Source: an uncultured Micrococcaceae bacterium (lineage in GTDB: Bacteria > Actinomycetota > Actinomycetes > Actinomycetales > Micrococcaceae). From it: a stretch of 64,000 bases of DNA. The notes under the pieces are model-generated. The model worked only from the letters and a program-made list of their open reading frames with translations, had not been told where the DNA came from and ran no database searches. The position numbers were made by a program, and so were the translations under genes. Where the stretch lies: contig CANNAD010000001.1 in assembly GCA_947502645.1 (NCBI GenBank), positions 620,001 through 684,000 of the forward strand, read 5' to 3'. Shown here in pieces: positions 52,473 to 62,267 of this stretch (position 1 is the first letter of the stretch; each line of letters opens with the position of its first letter).

Positions 52473-52696
52473 AGCGCCGTACGAGTCTGGTTCTCCGGCT
52501 GCTCCCGGTCGGGGAAAGTCTCATCGACCGGAGCGGCTGCGAACCAGGAGTCCCACACCATGTCCACGGGCGAGAGGATCCTTGTGTTTCCTTCCTGAAT
52601 TACTTCAACGTCGGTGACGTTTTCCGGCCACTCGAGAGCCTTCGGTATTCGTACCGCCTGGGATCGGTTATTTCTGAAGACTTTGGCTGTAGTCAT
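52469..52696 (-). CDS. vapB: VapB-type antitoxin (AbrB/SpoVT fold)
   Basis: 75 residues. The swapped-hairpin motif AKVFRNNRSQAVRIPKAL is at the N-terminus; the C-terminal half, which would wrap the toxin, contains DSWFAAAPVDETFPDREQPE. It neutralises VapC and represses the operon. A 23-bp palindrome lies 11 nt upstream of its start codon. Confidence 0.93.
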   Translation of the reverse strand: MTTAKVFRNNRSQAVRIPKALEWPENVTDVEVIQEGNTRILSPVDMVWDSWFAAAPVDETFPDREQPENQTRTAL

Positions 52697-52707
52697 TGGA
52701 GCCTCCT

Positions 52708-52730
52708 TGGATATACTCGGAGTATATCCA
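52708..52730. promoter_or_regulatory. VapBC operator palindrome
   Basis: TGGATATACTC and GAGTATATCCA are perfect 11-bp arms around a central G, 11 nt upstream of the vapB start. The half-site GGATATAC is what VapB-type hairpin proteins typically bind for autoregulation. Confidence 0.8.
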
Positions 52731-52963
52731 GGGGTTATGGGGATATCCAGCCCTCAACAGGGAACCAGCGGCCGGATGTGGAACGACCACGGCCAAGAAT
52801 TTCGTCATCCATGACGCGCTCCTTTAATCGGTTCCACCACGCTCAGCTTGCCACCGGTTAAACCCGTAACCAATGGTAAGGGCGGCGGTTGCCACTGGTT
52901 ATGAGCGGCCCCGCTCTACGTCCACGGTTGAAGTAGAGCCATACGGGCTAAATCCTTCAGGAG

Positions 52964-53404
52964 CTATTTTCGCCCGTTGAACTCCTTTGGCAGTTCGTTC
53001 AGGAAGATGTCCGCAGTCAGGTCGCCTAACCCTTTGAAACCCAGTAGCCGCTTTCGTAGATCGTCCATGCTTTCCGCGTCCTTGACCATGTGGCTCACCG
53101 ACCCGTATTCCTCGACGACACGTCGCATCGACTCGTGTAGTTGATCCGCGGTGACGTAGTCATACCGGGCGTAGTGCGCGTCGTCGAGCAGTTTCCTCAA
53201 CGGTTCACGCTGAATGTCCTCGAACCGTCCGGGACTGGTGAGGTGTCCTTTTCGAATCAGCGACTGGTAGGCGTCGGCGGCAATTTCCTGCTGGATCGGT
53301 CGGGCAAACAGCAGACATGCAAGGAACCAGCGGTAGAGCTGTTGCGGCTTACCGTCGGCCAGGTCGATGCCGAGGTCCTCGGGCGTCGTGTTCTTGCGGG
53401 TCAT
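52964..53404 (-). CDS. Helix-hairpin-helix protein, endonuclease III-like
   Basis: 146 residues. The N-terminal half is helical (RWFLACLLFARPIQQEIAAD). Near the C-terminus the segment LLGFKGLGDLTADIFLNELP is a helix-hairpin-helix like that of HhH-GPD DNA glycosylases, including the aspartate at the usual catalytic position. It lacks the iron-sulfur cysteines and is shorter than EndoIII. It may bind or repair DNA; assignment to a specific enzyme is not possible. Confidence 0.7.
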   Translation of the reverse strand: MTRKNTTPEDLGIDLADGKPQQLYRWFLACLLFARPIQQEIAADAYQSLIRKGHLTSPGRFEDIQREPLRKLLDDAHYARYDYVTADQLHESMRRVVEEYGSVSHMVKDAESMDDLRKRLLGFKGLGDLTADIFLNELPKEFNGRK

Positions 53405-53549
53405 GCTCCAACCGTAGGTGCGGTTTGGTGGAGCGGCAATTACTTTCCCAGCTCTGCCGACGCCTCCAGAAAGCCTTTTCCCTCCAACTCCGCTTATGCT
53501 GTTCTACGACGATGACGGGGATTCATCGGTACGGGCACCTGGGGGAATA

Positions 53550-54563
53550 ATGACGCGCCGCGATACGGATACGCCTGACGGCCGAGTGCCCAACGAAATT
53601 CCACGCGTTATCGATGGCGGCCGAACTGGTCCCCGGCGTGCACGTAGTGGCCGCGTACCGCAATGGGCCGTCGATGAATACCTGGGGCACAATCAGGAAC
53701 AGCACTCGTGGCGCTCCCCCTCTGCTACCCCTCCGAAGCGGCGCAAAGGCAAAGCCTCGAGAGTCAAAAAGGTACGACGTCGGCTCCCGCGCCGGTTCGC
53801 CGTCGGCCTTGGCATTGCACTGGTGGCTGCACTTTATGTAGCGCCGTGGGCACTTCACCGCATACTACCGCCGGTCGCATACTCCGCAAGTGCGGCCGCG
53901 CCGCCCGCGGGGGTTGAAGCCTCCGATAAGCCGTTGGGAACGCCGCCACAGGTCGTTGCCTCTGACATGTACCGGTTACAGCAGGCGCCCGACGCCGAGC
54001 AGTCGCTCATGGCCTTCGACCCGTGCCGCCCTATTCACTTTGCAGTGAGTGGACAGTCTCGTTTGCCCGGCGCCGCTTCAGCTATCAAGGAGGCGGTCGC
54101 TGAGATTTCCTCTGCCACTGGCCTTCAATTCATTGATGACGGCGAAACGGCCGAGAAGCCAAGCGACCGGCGACTCTCTTACCAGCCTGATACCTATGGG
54201 AAGCGATGGGCGCCGGTACTGATCGCGTGGTCGAGTCCGGGGGAGGAACCTGACCTGGCGGGTGACGTTGCGGGTCTCGGTGGTGGGCAGCCTCGCAAGT
54301 CTTCGAGTAGTCCGTGGGTTTACGTGACCGGTCAGGTCCAGCTGGATACCCCGCAGGTGGCGGAGATGATGCTGCGCCCGAACGGAGCCGACATCACTCG
54401 TGGGCTGGTTATGCACGAACTTGCCCATGTTCTGGGACTCGATCATGTCAACGACCCAACCCAGCTGATGTATAGCGAGGCGAATTTAGCCGCACCCTTG
54501 GGCGACGGCGACCGAGCCGGTCTCGCTCGCGTGGGTCAGGGTGAGTGCGTGAAGGGCTTGTGA
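53550..54563 (+). CDS. Membrane-anchored zinc metalloprotease-like protein (matrixin type)
   Basis: About 337 residues from the ATG at 53550; the frame continues upstream. A basic cytosolic segment (about 1-85) with the cluster RRKGKASRVKKVRRRLPRR precedes one membrane helix (about 86-105, FAVGLGIALVAALYVAPWAL) and an external domain. The zinc motif HELAHVLGLDHVNDPTQLMY matches HExxHxxGxxH with the following Met turn. The family cleaves proteins in the cell wall or outside. Start uncertain. Confidence 0.8.
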   Translation: MTRRDTDTPDGRVPNEIPRVIDGGRTGPRRARSGRVPQWAVDEYLGHNQEQHSWRSPSATPPKRRKGKASRVKKVRRRLPRRFAVGLGIALVAALYVAPWALHRILPPVAYSASAAAPPAGVEASDKPLGTPPQVVASDMYRLQQAPDAEQSLMAFDPCRPIHFAVSGQSRLPGAASAIKEAVAEISSATGLQFIDDGETAEKPSDRRLSYQPDTYGKRWAPVLIAWSSPGEEPDLAGDVAGLGGGQPRKSSSSPWVYVTGQVQLDTPQVAEMMLRPNGADITRGLVMHELAHVLGLDHVNDPTQLMYSEANLAAPLGDGDRAGLARVGQGECVKGL

Positions 54564-54576
54564 CCTCGGCGCGGTG

Positions 54577-55044
54577 CTAGCTACCGGATGCGTTCTTCAA
54601 CCCGGAAATTTCAATCTCGAAAGCCAGTTGACCGCGTTGGACTAGGGGCACTAACAGTGGCGCCTGATACACGCGCAGCGTGACGTCCGCGATGTTCTGA
54701 CGGACGTAAGGCAACATGTGCATAATTGCGACATTGTTAACGAACTCGGTCACTGCCACAGAAGACTGAGGCCCGAAAAAGAACCCGGGGTTGGAATACT
54801 CGGCATATACCCCGCAGTTAATGTCTCCAAAAGGAGTAGCTATTTCAGTGGTGAACCGGATCCGAAAGCCCTGCCCATCGCTACGGCAGTCAGCATCCAG
54901 CTTGTAGACAGGATCGATCTCGATTCCGCCAATGTCCATCGGGGTGTCAAGTTTTCGCTCCGCGGAAAGCTTGAACACTTCTATACTCGTCAGCGAAGCA
55001 TTCTCGACTAGCTGCTCCACGGACGTAATCACGCTTTCAGACAT
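54577..55044 (-). CDS. SecB-like chaperone
   Basis: 155 residues. The pattern IEVFKLSAERKL, IRFTTEIATPFGDINCGVYA, VTEFVNNVAIMHMLPYVRQN and VYQAPLLVPLVQRGQLAFEI follows the SecB fold, four strands and a long helix, including the LPYVRQNIADVTLR region. SecB-like proteins of actinobacteria such as Rv1957 keep antitoxins or exported proteins unfolded. No toxin-antitoxin partner is next to it here; VapBC is 2 kb away. It converges on the metalloprotease gene. Confidence 0.7.
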   Translation of the reverse strand: MSESVITSVEQLVENASLTSIEVFKLSAERKLDTPMDIGGIEIDPVYKLDADCRSDGQGFRIRFTTEIATPFGDINCGVYAEYSNPGFFFGPQSSVAVTEFVNNVAIMHMLPYVRQNIADVTLRVYQAPLLVPLVQRGQLAFEIEISGLKNASGS

Positions 55045-55287
55045 CCACGTGTGCTTTCGCTTTCATGGCTCCGCCGGGCCACTCCCAGTCCAAGGCACGC
55101 CCGACGGCCCAATTAAGGGGCTGGTGAATTGAACTGCGGTCGTCACTTCGTGACACCTGTGGGACAGGGATGCAACACTGATCCACAACACGGTGCTCAA
55201 GAGAAGACTGAACGGCGAGCGCATACCGCCGTATCGTGCTGAGAGTGGGATTGGCATCGTAACGTTCAAATGCCGCGACCGCAGGCT

Positions 55288-56919
55288 TCAGGAGAGCACA
55301 AGGCGAGGAGATGCCTCCAGCAGTCGCTGGGTGTAAGGGTGTTCTGGAGCTGTGAAGATCTGTTCCGATCCGCCCTGTTCAACGATCCGTCCACGCTGCA
55401 TCACGGCAACGTGGTCGCTCATATGCCGAACAACCCCCAGATCGTGGGAAATGAACAGGTAGCTGAGGCCCAATTCGCGTTGCAGCTCGTCGAGGAGGTC
55501 CAGCACCTGCGCCTGGATGGATACGTCGAGAGACGATGCCGGCTCATCACACATGACAATCCTCGGCTCCGGGGCCAGAGCACGGGCGATCGCCACCCGC
55601 TGCCGTTGACCGCCCGAGAGGTTTCGGGGTCCCCGAGAAGCAACAGCGCCAGGCAGGCCCACCATGTCCAGCAGCCGCCGAACATCATCGCGGTGCGCGC
55701 CAGCCCGGACAGTTTTCCCGCCGCTGACTGCGTCAACAAGAATTTGTTCTACCGTCATTCGCGGATCAAAGGAGCTGAGCGGATCCTGATAGACCGCACC
55801 TATCAACGGGCGGCGTCCTCGTCGCTCCTTCTCGCTGATACCGCTCCACGGTTCGCCGAACAGCCGCACGTCGCCGTCGTCGGGATCAGTCAGGCCAAGC
55901 GCCATCCGCGCCACCGTCGTCTTGCCCGACCCCGACTCGCCCACCAGTCCCAGTGTGGAACCGGCCGCAAGGGTGAAGGAAACATTGTCGACGGCGGTAA
56001 AGAGACCGTTGCTGGTGGGGAACGTTTTCGTCAGGTTGTTCGCTTCCAGCACTGGCCCAGAATCCGGCCGTGTGAGCGGCTTCGGAAGGACAGCACGGTC
56101 TCGGACATGCAGCTTTTCCGCGGATAGGCGCGTGCCCCGCGGATGCCCGGACGGAACCGCCTTCAGTAGCTGCTTGGTGTACTCGTGCTGCGGATCGCCG
56201 AGTACGGCCGCCGTGGGCCCCTGCTCGACGATGCGCCCGCCGCTCATGACCGCCACGTGCTGGGCGATTCGGCTGACAACCGCCAGATCGTGGCTGATCA
56301 GCAAGAGACCAGTGCCGGCATCCCGAAGCGATTCCAGGAGCTCAAGGACCTGCGCCTGCACGGTCGCGTCCAGGGCCGTTGTGGGCTCATCGGCGATGAT
56401 GAGCGCAGGGTTGAGTGCCACGGCCGAGGCGATCAGGGCCCGCTGCCGCAGTCCGCCCGACAGTTCTCCAGACCGCTGACCTGCGCGCAGGGCGGGATCA
56501 TCCATCCCGACGTCGTTCAGCAGCTTGAGAACGCGCGCCTGACGGTCAGACCGGCTCAGCTTGGTCCGCAGGCGAAGGGCATCGTCGATTTCGCGTCCTA
56601 CAGTGCGCAACGGGTCCAGTGAGACCAGTGCGTCCTGCTGCACAAAGCCGATCTCCTGCCCGCGGACACTGCGCCATTGGCGCGGACTCAGGTCTTTGAG
56701 GCTCGCGCCAGACAAGTTCATGGCACCAGCGCTGACTTCCGCGGTGTCTCCGGCCAGACCCATCAACGCACGGGCAGTGACGCTCTTACCGGAACCTGAT
56801 TCGCCCACCAGGGCCAGGCACTGCCCGGCTTCGACCGAGAAGGAGACACCCTTGACCACGGGGCCAGCACCGAATCCCACGGTGAGGTCATCGACCTGCA
56901 GCAGTACGTCCGCCCGCAT
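55288..56919 (-). CDS. ABC transporter ATPase, fused double domain (dipeptide/oligopeptide type)
   Basis: 543 residues from the ATG at 56919, which overlaps the permease stop (TGATG). It is two complete ATPases in tandem: GESGSGKSV, ELSGGLRQRA, LIIADEPTTALD in the first half and GESGSGKTT, LSGGQRQRVA, IVMCDEPASSLD in the second. It represents fused DppD and DppF of peptide or nickel importers. It is the last gene of a four-gene transport operon. Confidence 0.94.
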   Translation of the reverse strand: MRADVLLQVDDLTVGFGAGPVVKGVSFSVEAGQCLALVGESGSGKSVTARALMGLAGDTAEVSAGAMNLSGASLKDLSPRQWRSVRGQEIGFVQQDALVSLDPLRTVGREIDDALRLRTKLSRSDRQARVLKLLNDVGMDDPALRAGQRSGELSGGLRQRALIASAVALNPALIIADEPTTALDATVQAQVLELLESLRDAGTGLLLISHDLAVVSRIAQHVAVMSGGRIVEQGPTAAVLGDPQHEYTKQLLKAVPSGHPRGTRLSAEKLHVRDRAVLPKPLTRPDSGPVLEANNLTKTFPTSNGLFTAVDNVSFTLAAGSTLGLVGESGSGKTTVARMALGLTDPDDGDVRLFGEPWSGISEKERRGRRPLIGAVYQDPLSSFDPRMTVEQILVDAVSGGKTVRAGAHRDDVRRLLDMVGLPGAVASRGPRNLSGGQRQRVAIARALAPEPRIVMCDEPASSLDVSIQAQVLDLLDELQRELGLSYLFISHDLGVVRHMSDHVAVMQRGRIVEQGGSEQIFTAPEHPYTQRLLEASPRLVLS

Positions 56920-57773
56920 CAGCGCACCATCCTTCGCTGCAGCCCACGGCCCAGAACAGTGCTGGCCGCCGCGGTGAACACAATGAACAGGCCGGGGAAG
57001 AACGTCATCCACCAAGCGGTGGTGAGATACGTGCGGCCGGCCGCGAGCATCGCGCCCCATTCAGCCGCAGGCGGCGGCTCGCCCAGTCCCAGGAAGCTCA
57101 ACGACGAAGCCCACACCACAGCCTGGCCGAGCCCGAGCGTGGCGATCACAAACACCGGCGATAACGCATTCGGGAGCAGATGGCGCCGCACTATCTGCCA
57201 GCGCGTACGGCCGAGGACAACAGCAGCTTCGACCATGCCTGAGCCGCGGACCTGGATGATCTGACCGCGAATAATGCGCGCGTACCCCGGCGCGGTTGAG
57301 AGCCCGACGGCGACCGTCGAGGTGACCACGCCCGGCCCGGCTATGGCGATGAACACCAGCGCCAGCAGCAGGCCGGGGAGGGCAAAGAGGACTTCCAGCA
57401 GTCGGCCAACACCGAAGTCCAGGGCTTTGCCACCCAACCCCGCCAGAGAGCCCAGAACCAGCGCCAATCCAATGCCGATCGCCGTCGCCACGGCCCCGAT
57501 CAGCAGTGAGGGGCGGGCACCGAAGATCACTCGGGAGTAGATGTCCCGGCCCGACTCATCGGTCCCGAACCAATGCTCCAGCGACGGCCCCTGGAACCCA
57601 TCCGCCGGGTTGATAGCCAGCGGGTCAAAGGGTGCCAGCGCTGCGGGAAAGGCCACGGCAGCCACGAGGAAAAGTACGACGGCGCCCGCCAACATCTCCG
57701 GGACCGTCACCTTCCGGTGCGCTTGGGAGGTCCGGCCAGGGATCCGACGTCGGACTTTGCTCATCATGCTCAT
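56919..57773 (-). CDS. ABC transporter permease, DppC-like
   Basis: 284 residues with about six helices. The N-terminal hydrophilic segment and the motif HWFGTDESGRDIYSRVIFGA are characteristic of DppC/OppC. The EAA loop is in GRTRWQIVRRHLLPNALSPV. It pairs with the DppB-like permease, with which its start overlaps. Confidence 0.92.
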   Translation of the reverse strand: MSMMSKVRRRIPGRTSQAHRKVTVPEMLAGAVVLFLVAAVAFPAALAPFDPLAINPADGFQGPSLEHWFGTDESGRDIYSRVIFGARPSLLIGAVATAIGIGLALVLGSLAGLGGKALDFGVGRLLEVLFALPGLLLALVFIAIAGPGVVTSTVAVGLSTAPGYARIIRGQIIQVRGSGMVEAAVVLGRTRWQIVRRHLLPNALSPVFVIATLGLGQAVVWASSLSFLGLGEPPPAAEWGAMLAAGRTYLTTAWWMTFFPGLFIVFTAAASTVLGRGLQRRMVR

Positions 57774-58747
57774 GAAGCGCGCACCCGGGGGTCTGCAACC
57801 CGCTCGGCAACATCGCTCAGGGCCATCACCAGCACGTAGGCCAGCGCCGAGACCAGAGCCACACCGGTGACCAGCGGGATGTCACGCAGGGTCACTGCGC
57901 TCAGCAGCGTCCGTCCGAGGCCGGGCCGGGCGAAGATGGTTTCAACAACGACGGCGCCGCTGATCAGGGAGCCGAAAGCCCAGCCTGAGAGCGCGATACC
58001 TGGAATGGCGGCGTGGCGCAGCGAATGCCGGAAGAGCACGCCGCCTTCGGTCTCGCTCCGTGCCCGCGCAGACAGCGCGAAGGGTGAGGTGGTGGCGTTG
58101 AGCATGGATTCTCGCATGACCTGCCCCAGGAACCCGGCCAATGGCAGGGCCAGCGTCACCACGGGAAGAATGAGGCCTTCAGCCGAACCCGTATTCACGG
58201 GCGGCAGCCAACCCAAATTGATGCTGAAGAGCAGAATCAACACACTTGCCAACCAGAAATGCGGCACGGCAGCGCCAACAATTTCCAGCCCGGAGGAAAC
58301 GATGGATGCGCCGCGACCGGCGAGCGTGGACCACGTGGCGAGACCGAGCGCGACAACCCACGCCAATATCAGCGAGAGCACGGCCAGAGTCAGTGTTGCC
58401 GGGAGCTGCTCGCCGAGCAGGGATGCTACCGGCAGCCGCAGTGAGTAGGAGTTGCCGAGGTCGCCCTGGACCAGCCGTGCCAGCTGCCCGAAATACTGTG
58501 CAACCAACGGTTGGTCGAGCCCGTAGTCCGCGCGCACCTGGGCCAGCGCGGCGGCCGACGCCTGTGAGCCGGGTCCACCAAGGATTGCCTCAGCAGGGTC
58601 TCCGGGGATCATCCGGATTCCGAAGAAAATCAGGGTTGTGACTGCCCATAAAACAAAGACAGCGCCCAAAAACTTCGACAGGAACCAGCGGGCAGCTGCT
58701 GCCAGCCGCCCGCTGGTTCCTGACGAACGTGTCACCGATTGAGCCAC
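57770..58747 (-). CDS. ABC transporter permease, DppB-like
   Basis: 325 residues with about six helices. The N-terminal part contains IFFGIRMIPGDPAEAILGGP, typical of DppB/OppB, and the EAA-like loop is in LFRHSLRHAAIPGIALSG. The GTG start overlaps the substrate-binding protein stop by 16 nt. Confidence 0.92.
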   Translation of the reverse strand: MAQSVTRSSGTSGRLAAAARWFLSKFLGAVFVLWAVTTLIFFGIRMIPGDPAEAILGGPGSQASAAALAQVRADYGLDQPLVAQYFGQLARLVQGDLGNSYSLRLPVASLLGEQLPATLTLAVLSLILAWVVALGLATWSTLAGRGASIVSSGLEIVGAAVPHFWLASVLILLFSINLGWLPPVNTGSAEGLILPVVTLALPLAGFLGQVMRESMLNATTSPFALSARARSETEGGVLFRHSLRHAAIPGIALSGWAFGSLISGAVVVETIFARPGLGRTLLSAVTLRDIPLVTGVALVSALAYVLVMALSDVAERVADPRVRAS

Positions 58748-60396
58748 ACGTCATAGAAGGTAGGTGTGGACACGGTGGGCAGGGCACGGAGCCCCTCAAC
58801 ACTTGAGCGGTACAGGAAGTGATTCTGCTGGTCATAGAGCGGCAGAACGTAGTAGCCCTCGAGGATCAGTTTCTGCGCATCCTCATAGAGAGCAGCACGC
58901 TGATCTGGGTCCGTTTCCTGGCTTGCCTGCGTCAGCAACTTGTCCAGTTCGGCATTGTCTACCTGACTGAGGTTCGCGAAGTAACCGCTGGGAGCAGGAA
59001 CAATGCCGTCCGAGTGGTAGAGAATGCGCAACACATCCGGGCCAACCTTGGTGTAGGGGGCACTGACCAGGTCATAGTTGTTCTCCGCCAGAGCTCCGTA
59101 CCAACTGGACAGATCCAGGAGGTTGAGGTCGATCTTGAAGCCTACTTCCTTGGCCGTTGCCTGGATCTGCTCGAACAGGGACACCTCAGCCGGAATCGAC
59201 TGGTTGGTGCTGACCGGGAATTCAAGGCTCAACTGCTGCCCGTCCTTGACCCGGTAGCCCTTGGAATCGCGCTTGTCCCAGCCAGCCTCATCGAGAAGTC
59301 TGTTGGCTTCTTCCGGGTCATAAGTGAACAGCTCAGGATCCGCGTAGCCCAGCTCTTCGACGCTGGACAGTGCGGAATGGGACCGCTCAGCGGCGTCGAA
59401 GAAGAGGCTGGAAATGCCGGCGTCCACGTTGGCCGAGTGAATGAACGCTTCACGGACCAGCGGATCATTGAAGGGTGCCTTGCTGGAATTGAGCTCAATC
59501 CGGTTCGACGCTCCGGGGCGCGGGGCGTCCAGGTGCTCAATGTCCTCATTCTTCTCGGCAGAGGCAATGGTGTCTGGCTGCGCATTGTCGATGACGTCAA
59601 CCTCGCCGGACTGCAGCGCAGCGTAGCGCGACGCGGAATCCGGGATGAACCGCCACGTGATCGACTCCAGGTAGGCCGGGCCCTCGTGAGCGGCGTCGGC
59701 CGGCGGGGAGTTGTAGTCCTCGTTGCGAACCAGGGTGATCGAGTTCTGCTTGACCCACTCGTCCACGATGAACGGCCCGGTACCGACCGGCGCTTCACAG
59801 TTCTCTTCCTTCGGCCGTTCCAGCGCCGCGGGAGATTCGATAGCCAGCCAGGGCTGTGAGAGTGACTCGAGCAGCGCACTGTCAGGCTGGCTCAGATTGA
59901 GCCGAATCGTGTCTTCGCTGACAATTTCAGTGCTCTTGACCTTCGCCAGAGCCAGGAAGCCAGTGGACGACGCCGTCTCCGGGTCCTTGAGGTGCTCAAT
60001 GTTCGCCTTGACCGCCTCCGCGTTAAGCGGGGTGCCGTCGGTGAACTTCACGTCGTCGCGCACCGTGATCGTCCAGCTCAGACCGTCCTCGGCCTCTTCC
60101 CAGGAAGTGGCGAGCCAGGGGATGATCTCGCCGTCGCTGTTGAGTGAGACCAGCGGTTCGAGGTACTGCGTGGAGACTAGTGCCTGAGGATAGTTTCCAC
60201 CCACATGCGGATCGAGACACGTGGGTTCAGCATCCCCCGACGCGTATACGAGTTCGCCGCCAGACACCGGCGTCTGACCGGATTGGCCATCTTGGGGCTC
60301 TGCCGAACTGCAGCCAGCGAGCAACAGCGCGGCAACGGAAACCGCGCCTACCGCCGTCGAGAACCGTGCAGAGGAAGACTTGAAGTGAGTGGACAT
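58732..60396 (-). CDS. Lipoprotein substrate-binding protein of the SBP5 family
   Basis: 554 residues from the ATG at 60396; the frame extends upstream with a second in-frame ATG. The signal peptide ends in the lipobox LLLAGCSS, so the protein is anchored at the outer face. The family pattern EPTCLDPHVGGNYPQALVST and DVKFTDGTPLNAEAVKANIE is that of peptide, nickel or opine binding proteins. It is the first gene of the transport operon and supplies the substrate to the DppBC-like permeases. Confidence 0.93.
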   Translation of the reverse strand: MSTHFKSSSARFSTAVGAVSVAALLLAGCSSAEPQDGQSGQTPVSGGELVYASGDAEPTCLDPHVGGNYPQALVSTQYLEPLVSLNSDGEIIPWLATSWEEAEDGLSWTITVRDDVKFTDGTPLNAEAVKANIEHLKDPETASSTGFLALAKVKSTEIVSEDTIRLNLSQPDSALLESLSQPWLAIESPAALERPKEENCEAPVGTGPFIVDEWVKQNSITLVRNEDYNSPPADAAHEGPAYLESITWRFIPDSASRYAALQSGEVDVIDNAQPDTIASAEKNEDIEHLDAPRPGASNRIELNSSKAPFNDPLVREAFIHSANVDAGISSLFFDAAERSHSALSSVEELGYADPELFTYDPEEANRLLDEAGWDKRDSKGYRVKDGQQLSLEFPVSTNQSIPAEVSLFEQIQATAKEVGFKIDLNLLDLSSWYGALAENNYDLVSAPYTKVGPDVLRILYHSDGIVPAPSGYFANLSQVDNAELDKLLTQASQETDPDQRAALYEDAQKLILEGYYVLPLYDQQNHFLYRSSVEGLRALPTVSTPTFYDVWLNR

Positions 60397-60702
60397 AGCT
60401 CGTCTCGTCATTCTGAAAACTACGGGAAAACAGGCAGGCACGGTCATCGGGCCTGCTGCGGGCGGAACGGCCCTTCCTTACATCCAAACTCTAGAAGCCT
60501 TCGTCCGCTTGTCCAAGTTCGATGACTTTTCCGGCCCTGGAAACTCCCGTCCGGCCATCCCCGGCATGTGAACGACGCGTTTTCTACGGGTGAACATATG
60601 TTGAACCGTTTGCGATAGGGTACTACGCTTCTAGAACCCGGAAACGGGTCGATTGTCAAGGGTGTTGGGCGAGTTGCAGACATCTGGATTACGAGGGGGA
60701 CC
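60397..60702. promoter_or_regulatory. Divergent promoter region, transporter operon and OpgB-like gene
   Basis: 306 nt without a gene. On the plus strand TTGAAC (60601-60606), 17 nt, then TACGCT (60624-60629) is a plausible housekeeping promoter for the gene at 60703, which also has GAGGGGG 5 nt before its ATG. No clear element for the minus-strand operon was recognised. Confidence 0.4.
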
Positions 60703-62250
60703 ATGTCTGACCGAACACTAAAAGTAACCCGCGGGGCCGCCGTCGTCATGGCGCGCGTCCTGATCTATGCGCTGATCTGGGTAGGGCTTGCGCTGCTCAT
60801 CGCCGCCATCGGCATCCGCGTTTTCTGGGGTGAAATCAGTGTAGGTCAGATGCTCCTGAACCTCGTGTCGGTGGAAACCGACGGGGGCGGGGGCACGATT
60901 GTCTGGCTCGGAGTCCTGGGAATCGGCGTCGTACCGCTGCTGATCACCGTCGGAATTGCTCTCTGGCAGTCCTACCGCCGCCGGAACAAGCGCCGAAACG
61001 GAAGTTCAACGTCCCGTCGCGCCCAATTAACCATGCGCGCCATTTCCACCGGGCTCGTGGCCGCGGTGGTCGTTGGAGGGACAACCGCTTTCGCCACCAC
61101 AGTCGGCATCGGCGACTACATCAAAGCGGGCAACTCGAAGTACAACATCGGCAACTACTATGTAGAGCCGACCATCACCGACGCCAAGAACAAACGCAAC
61201 CTGGTTGTCATCTACCTGGAATCCGGTGAGGCCACGCTCGCAGATGACGAGCTCTTTGAAAAGAACGCCTTCGCACCCCTTGAAGAAGCCACGAAAGCAT
61301 CAGAGGGCTGGCAGAGTATCGAAGACTTCCAGCAGTACGAAGGTGGCGGCTGGACCATGGCCGGGCTCACCTCCACGCAGTGCGGCATCCCGCTGAAGGG
61401 CGTGGGCGCAGTTGGCACCGGTTCCCTCAACGGGCTGGGCGGCGACGTCACCACCTACCTCGCAGGCACCACTTGCCTCGGCGACATCCTGGAGGAGAAC
61501 GGATACAACAACGTATTCATGGGTGGAGCCAACGCCGCCTTTGCCGCCAAGGATGTCTTCCTGACAACGCACGGCTACTCTGCGGTGCGGGACCTGGACG
61601 ACTGGCGTGCGGCCGGTGAAGCGGAAAATCACTTCCGCAGCGACTGGGGGCTGAGCGACGGCCGGCTCCTGTCCCACGCAGAAAACCAGATCGACGAACT
61701 TCACGCCGAAGCCCAGAAGACCGGCCAACCGTTCAACCTGTCCATCCTGACGTTGGACACCCACGAACCAGTTCATGTGTACGACTACTGCGACGTCGAT
61801 ACGAAAAACGAAGTCACAGCAGTGTTCGCCTGTTCCATGACAAAAGTGGCCGGCTTCGTGAACTACATGAAAGACAAGGGCTACCTCGAAGACACCGCAG
61901 TGGTGATCATGGGTGACCACCTCAAGCACATGAGTGCGGGCGACGCGTTCCACGAACAGCTGGATAACCACAACAACCGGACCATCTTCAACCGGGTCTG
62001 GGTGCCGGGCGAGGAAAAGACAATGCGCCCCGGCGTGGACCAGCTCAACATGTACGCGACGATCCTCGAAGCCGCGGGACTGACGCTGAAAGATCATAAA
62101 GCGGGACTCGGCATTTCCGCTTTCACCCCTAATGTTCCAAAGGACTCAGCTCAGGCCATGGAACCGGATGTTTACGCCGATCTACTCAACTCACGCTCCG
62201 CAAAGTTCTACGCGGAGGCCTGGGCCGGCGAGGATGCTGTAGCGGAATAG
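60703..62250 (+). CDS. Phosphoglycerol transferase / LTA synthase-family sulfatase-fold protein (OpgB-like)
   Basis: 515 residues. About three membrane helices lie in the first 135 residues (about 16-40, 66-88, 113-133). The extracellular sulfatase-like domain has the metal-binding Glu in VVIYLESGEA, the nucleophilic Thr in GGWTMAGLTSTQCG, and Asp/His in MGDHLKHM. Enzymes of this type move phosphoglycerol from phosphatidylglycerol to membrane-derived oligosaccharides or teichoic acids. The precise acceptor is unknown. It is transcribed divergently from the peptide transporter. Confidence 0.88.
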   Translation: MSDRTLKVTRGAAVVMARVLIYALIWVGLALLIAAIGIRVFWGEISVGQMLLNLVSVETDGGGGTIVWLGVLGIGVVPLLITVGIALWQSYRRRNKRRNGSSTSRRAQLTMRAISTGLVAAVVVGGTTAFATTVGIGDYIKAGNSKYNIGNYYVEPTITDAKNKRNLVVIYLESGEATLADDELFEKNAFAPLEEATKASEGWQSIEDFQQYEGGGWTMAGLTSTQCGIPLKGVGAVGTGSLNGLGGDVTTYLAGTTCLGDILEENGYNNVFMGGANAAFAAKDVFLTTHGYSAVRDLDDWRAAGEAENHFRSDWGLSDGRLLSHAENQIDELHAEAQKTGQPFNLSILTLDTHEPVHVYDYCDVDTKNEVTAVFACSMTKVAGFVNYMKDKGYLEDTAVVIMGDHLKHMSAGDAFHEQLDNHNNRTIFNRVWVPGEEKTMRPGVDQLNMYATILEAAGLTLKDHKAGLGISAFTPNVPKDSAQAMEPDVYADLLNSRSAKFYAEAWAGEDAVAE

Positions 62251-62267
62251 TGCAGGCACCCATGAGT

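Noticed and set aside
52850-52910. Several GGTTA/TAACC words upstream of vapB
   Set aside because: Spacing is irregular and arms are short; no convincing repeat or iteron array.
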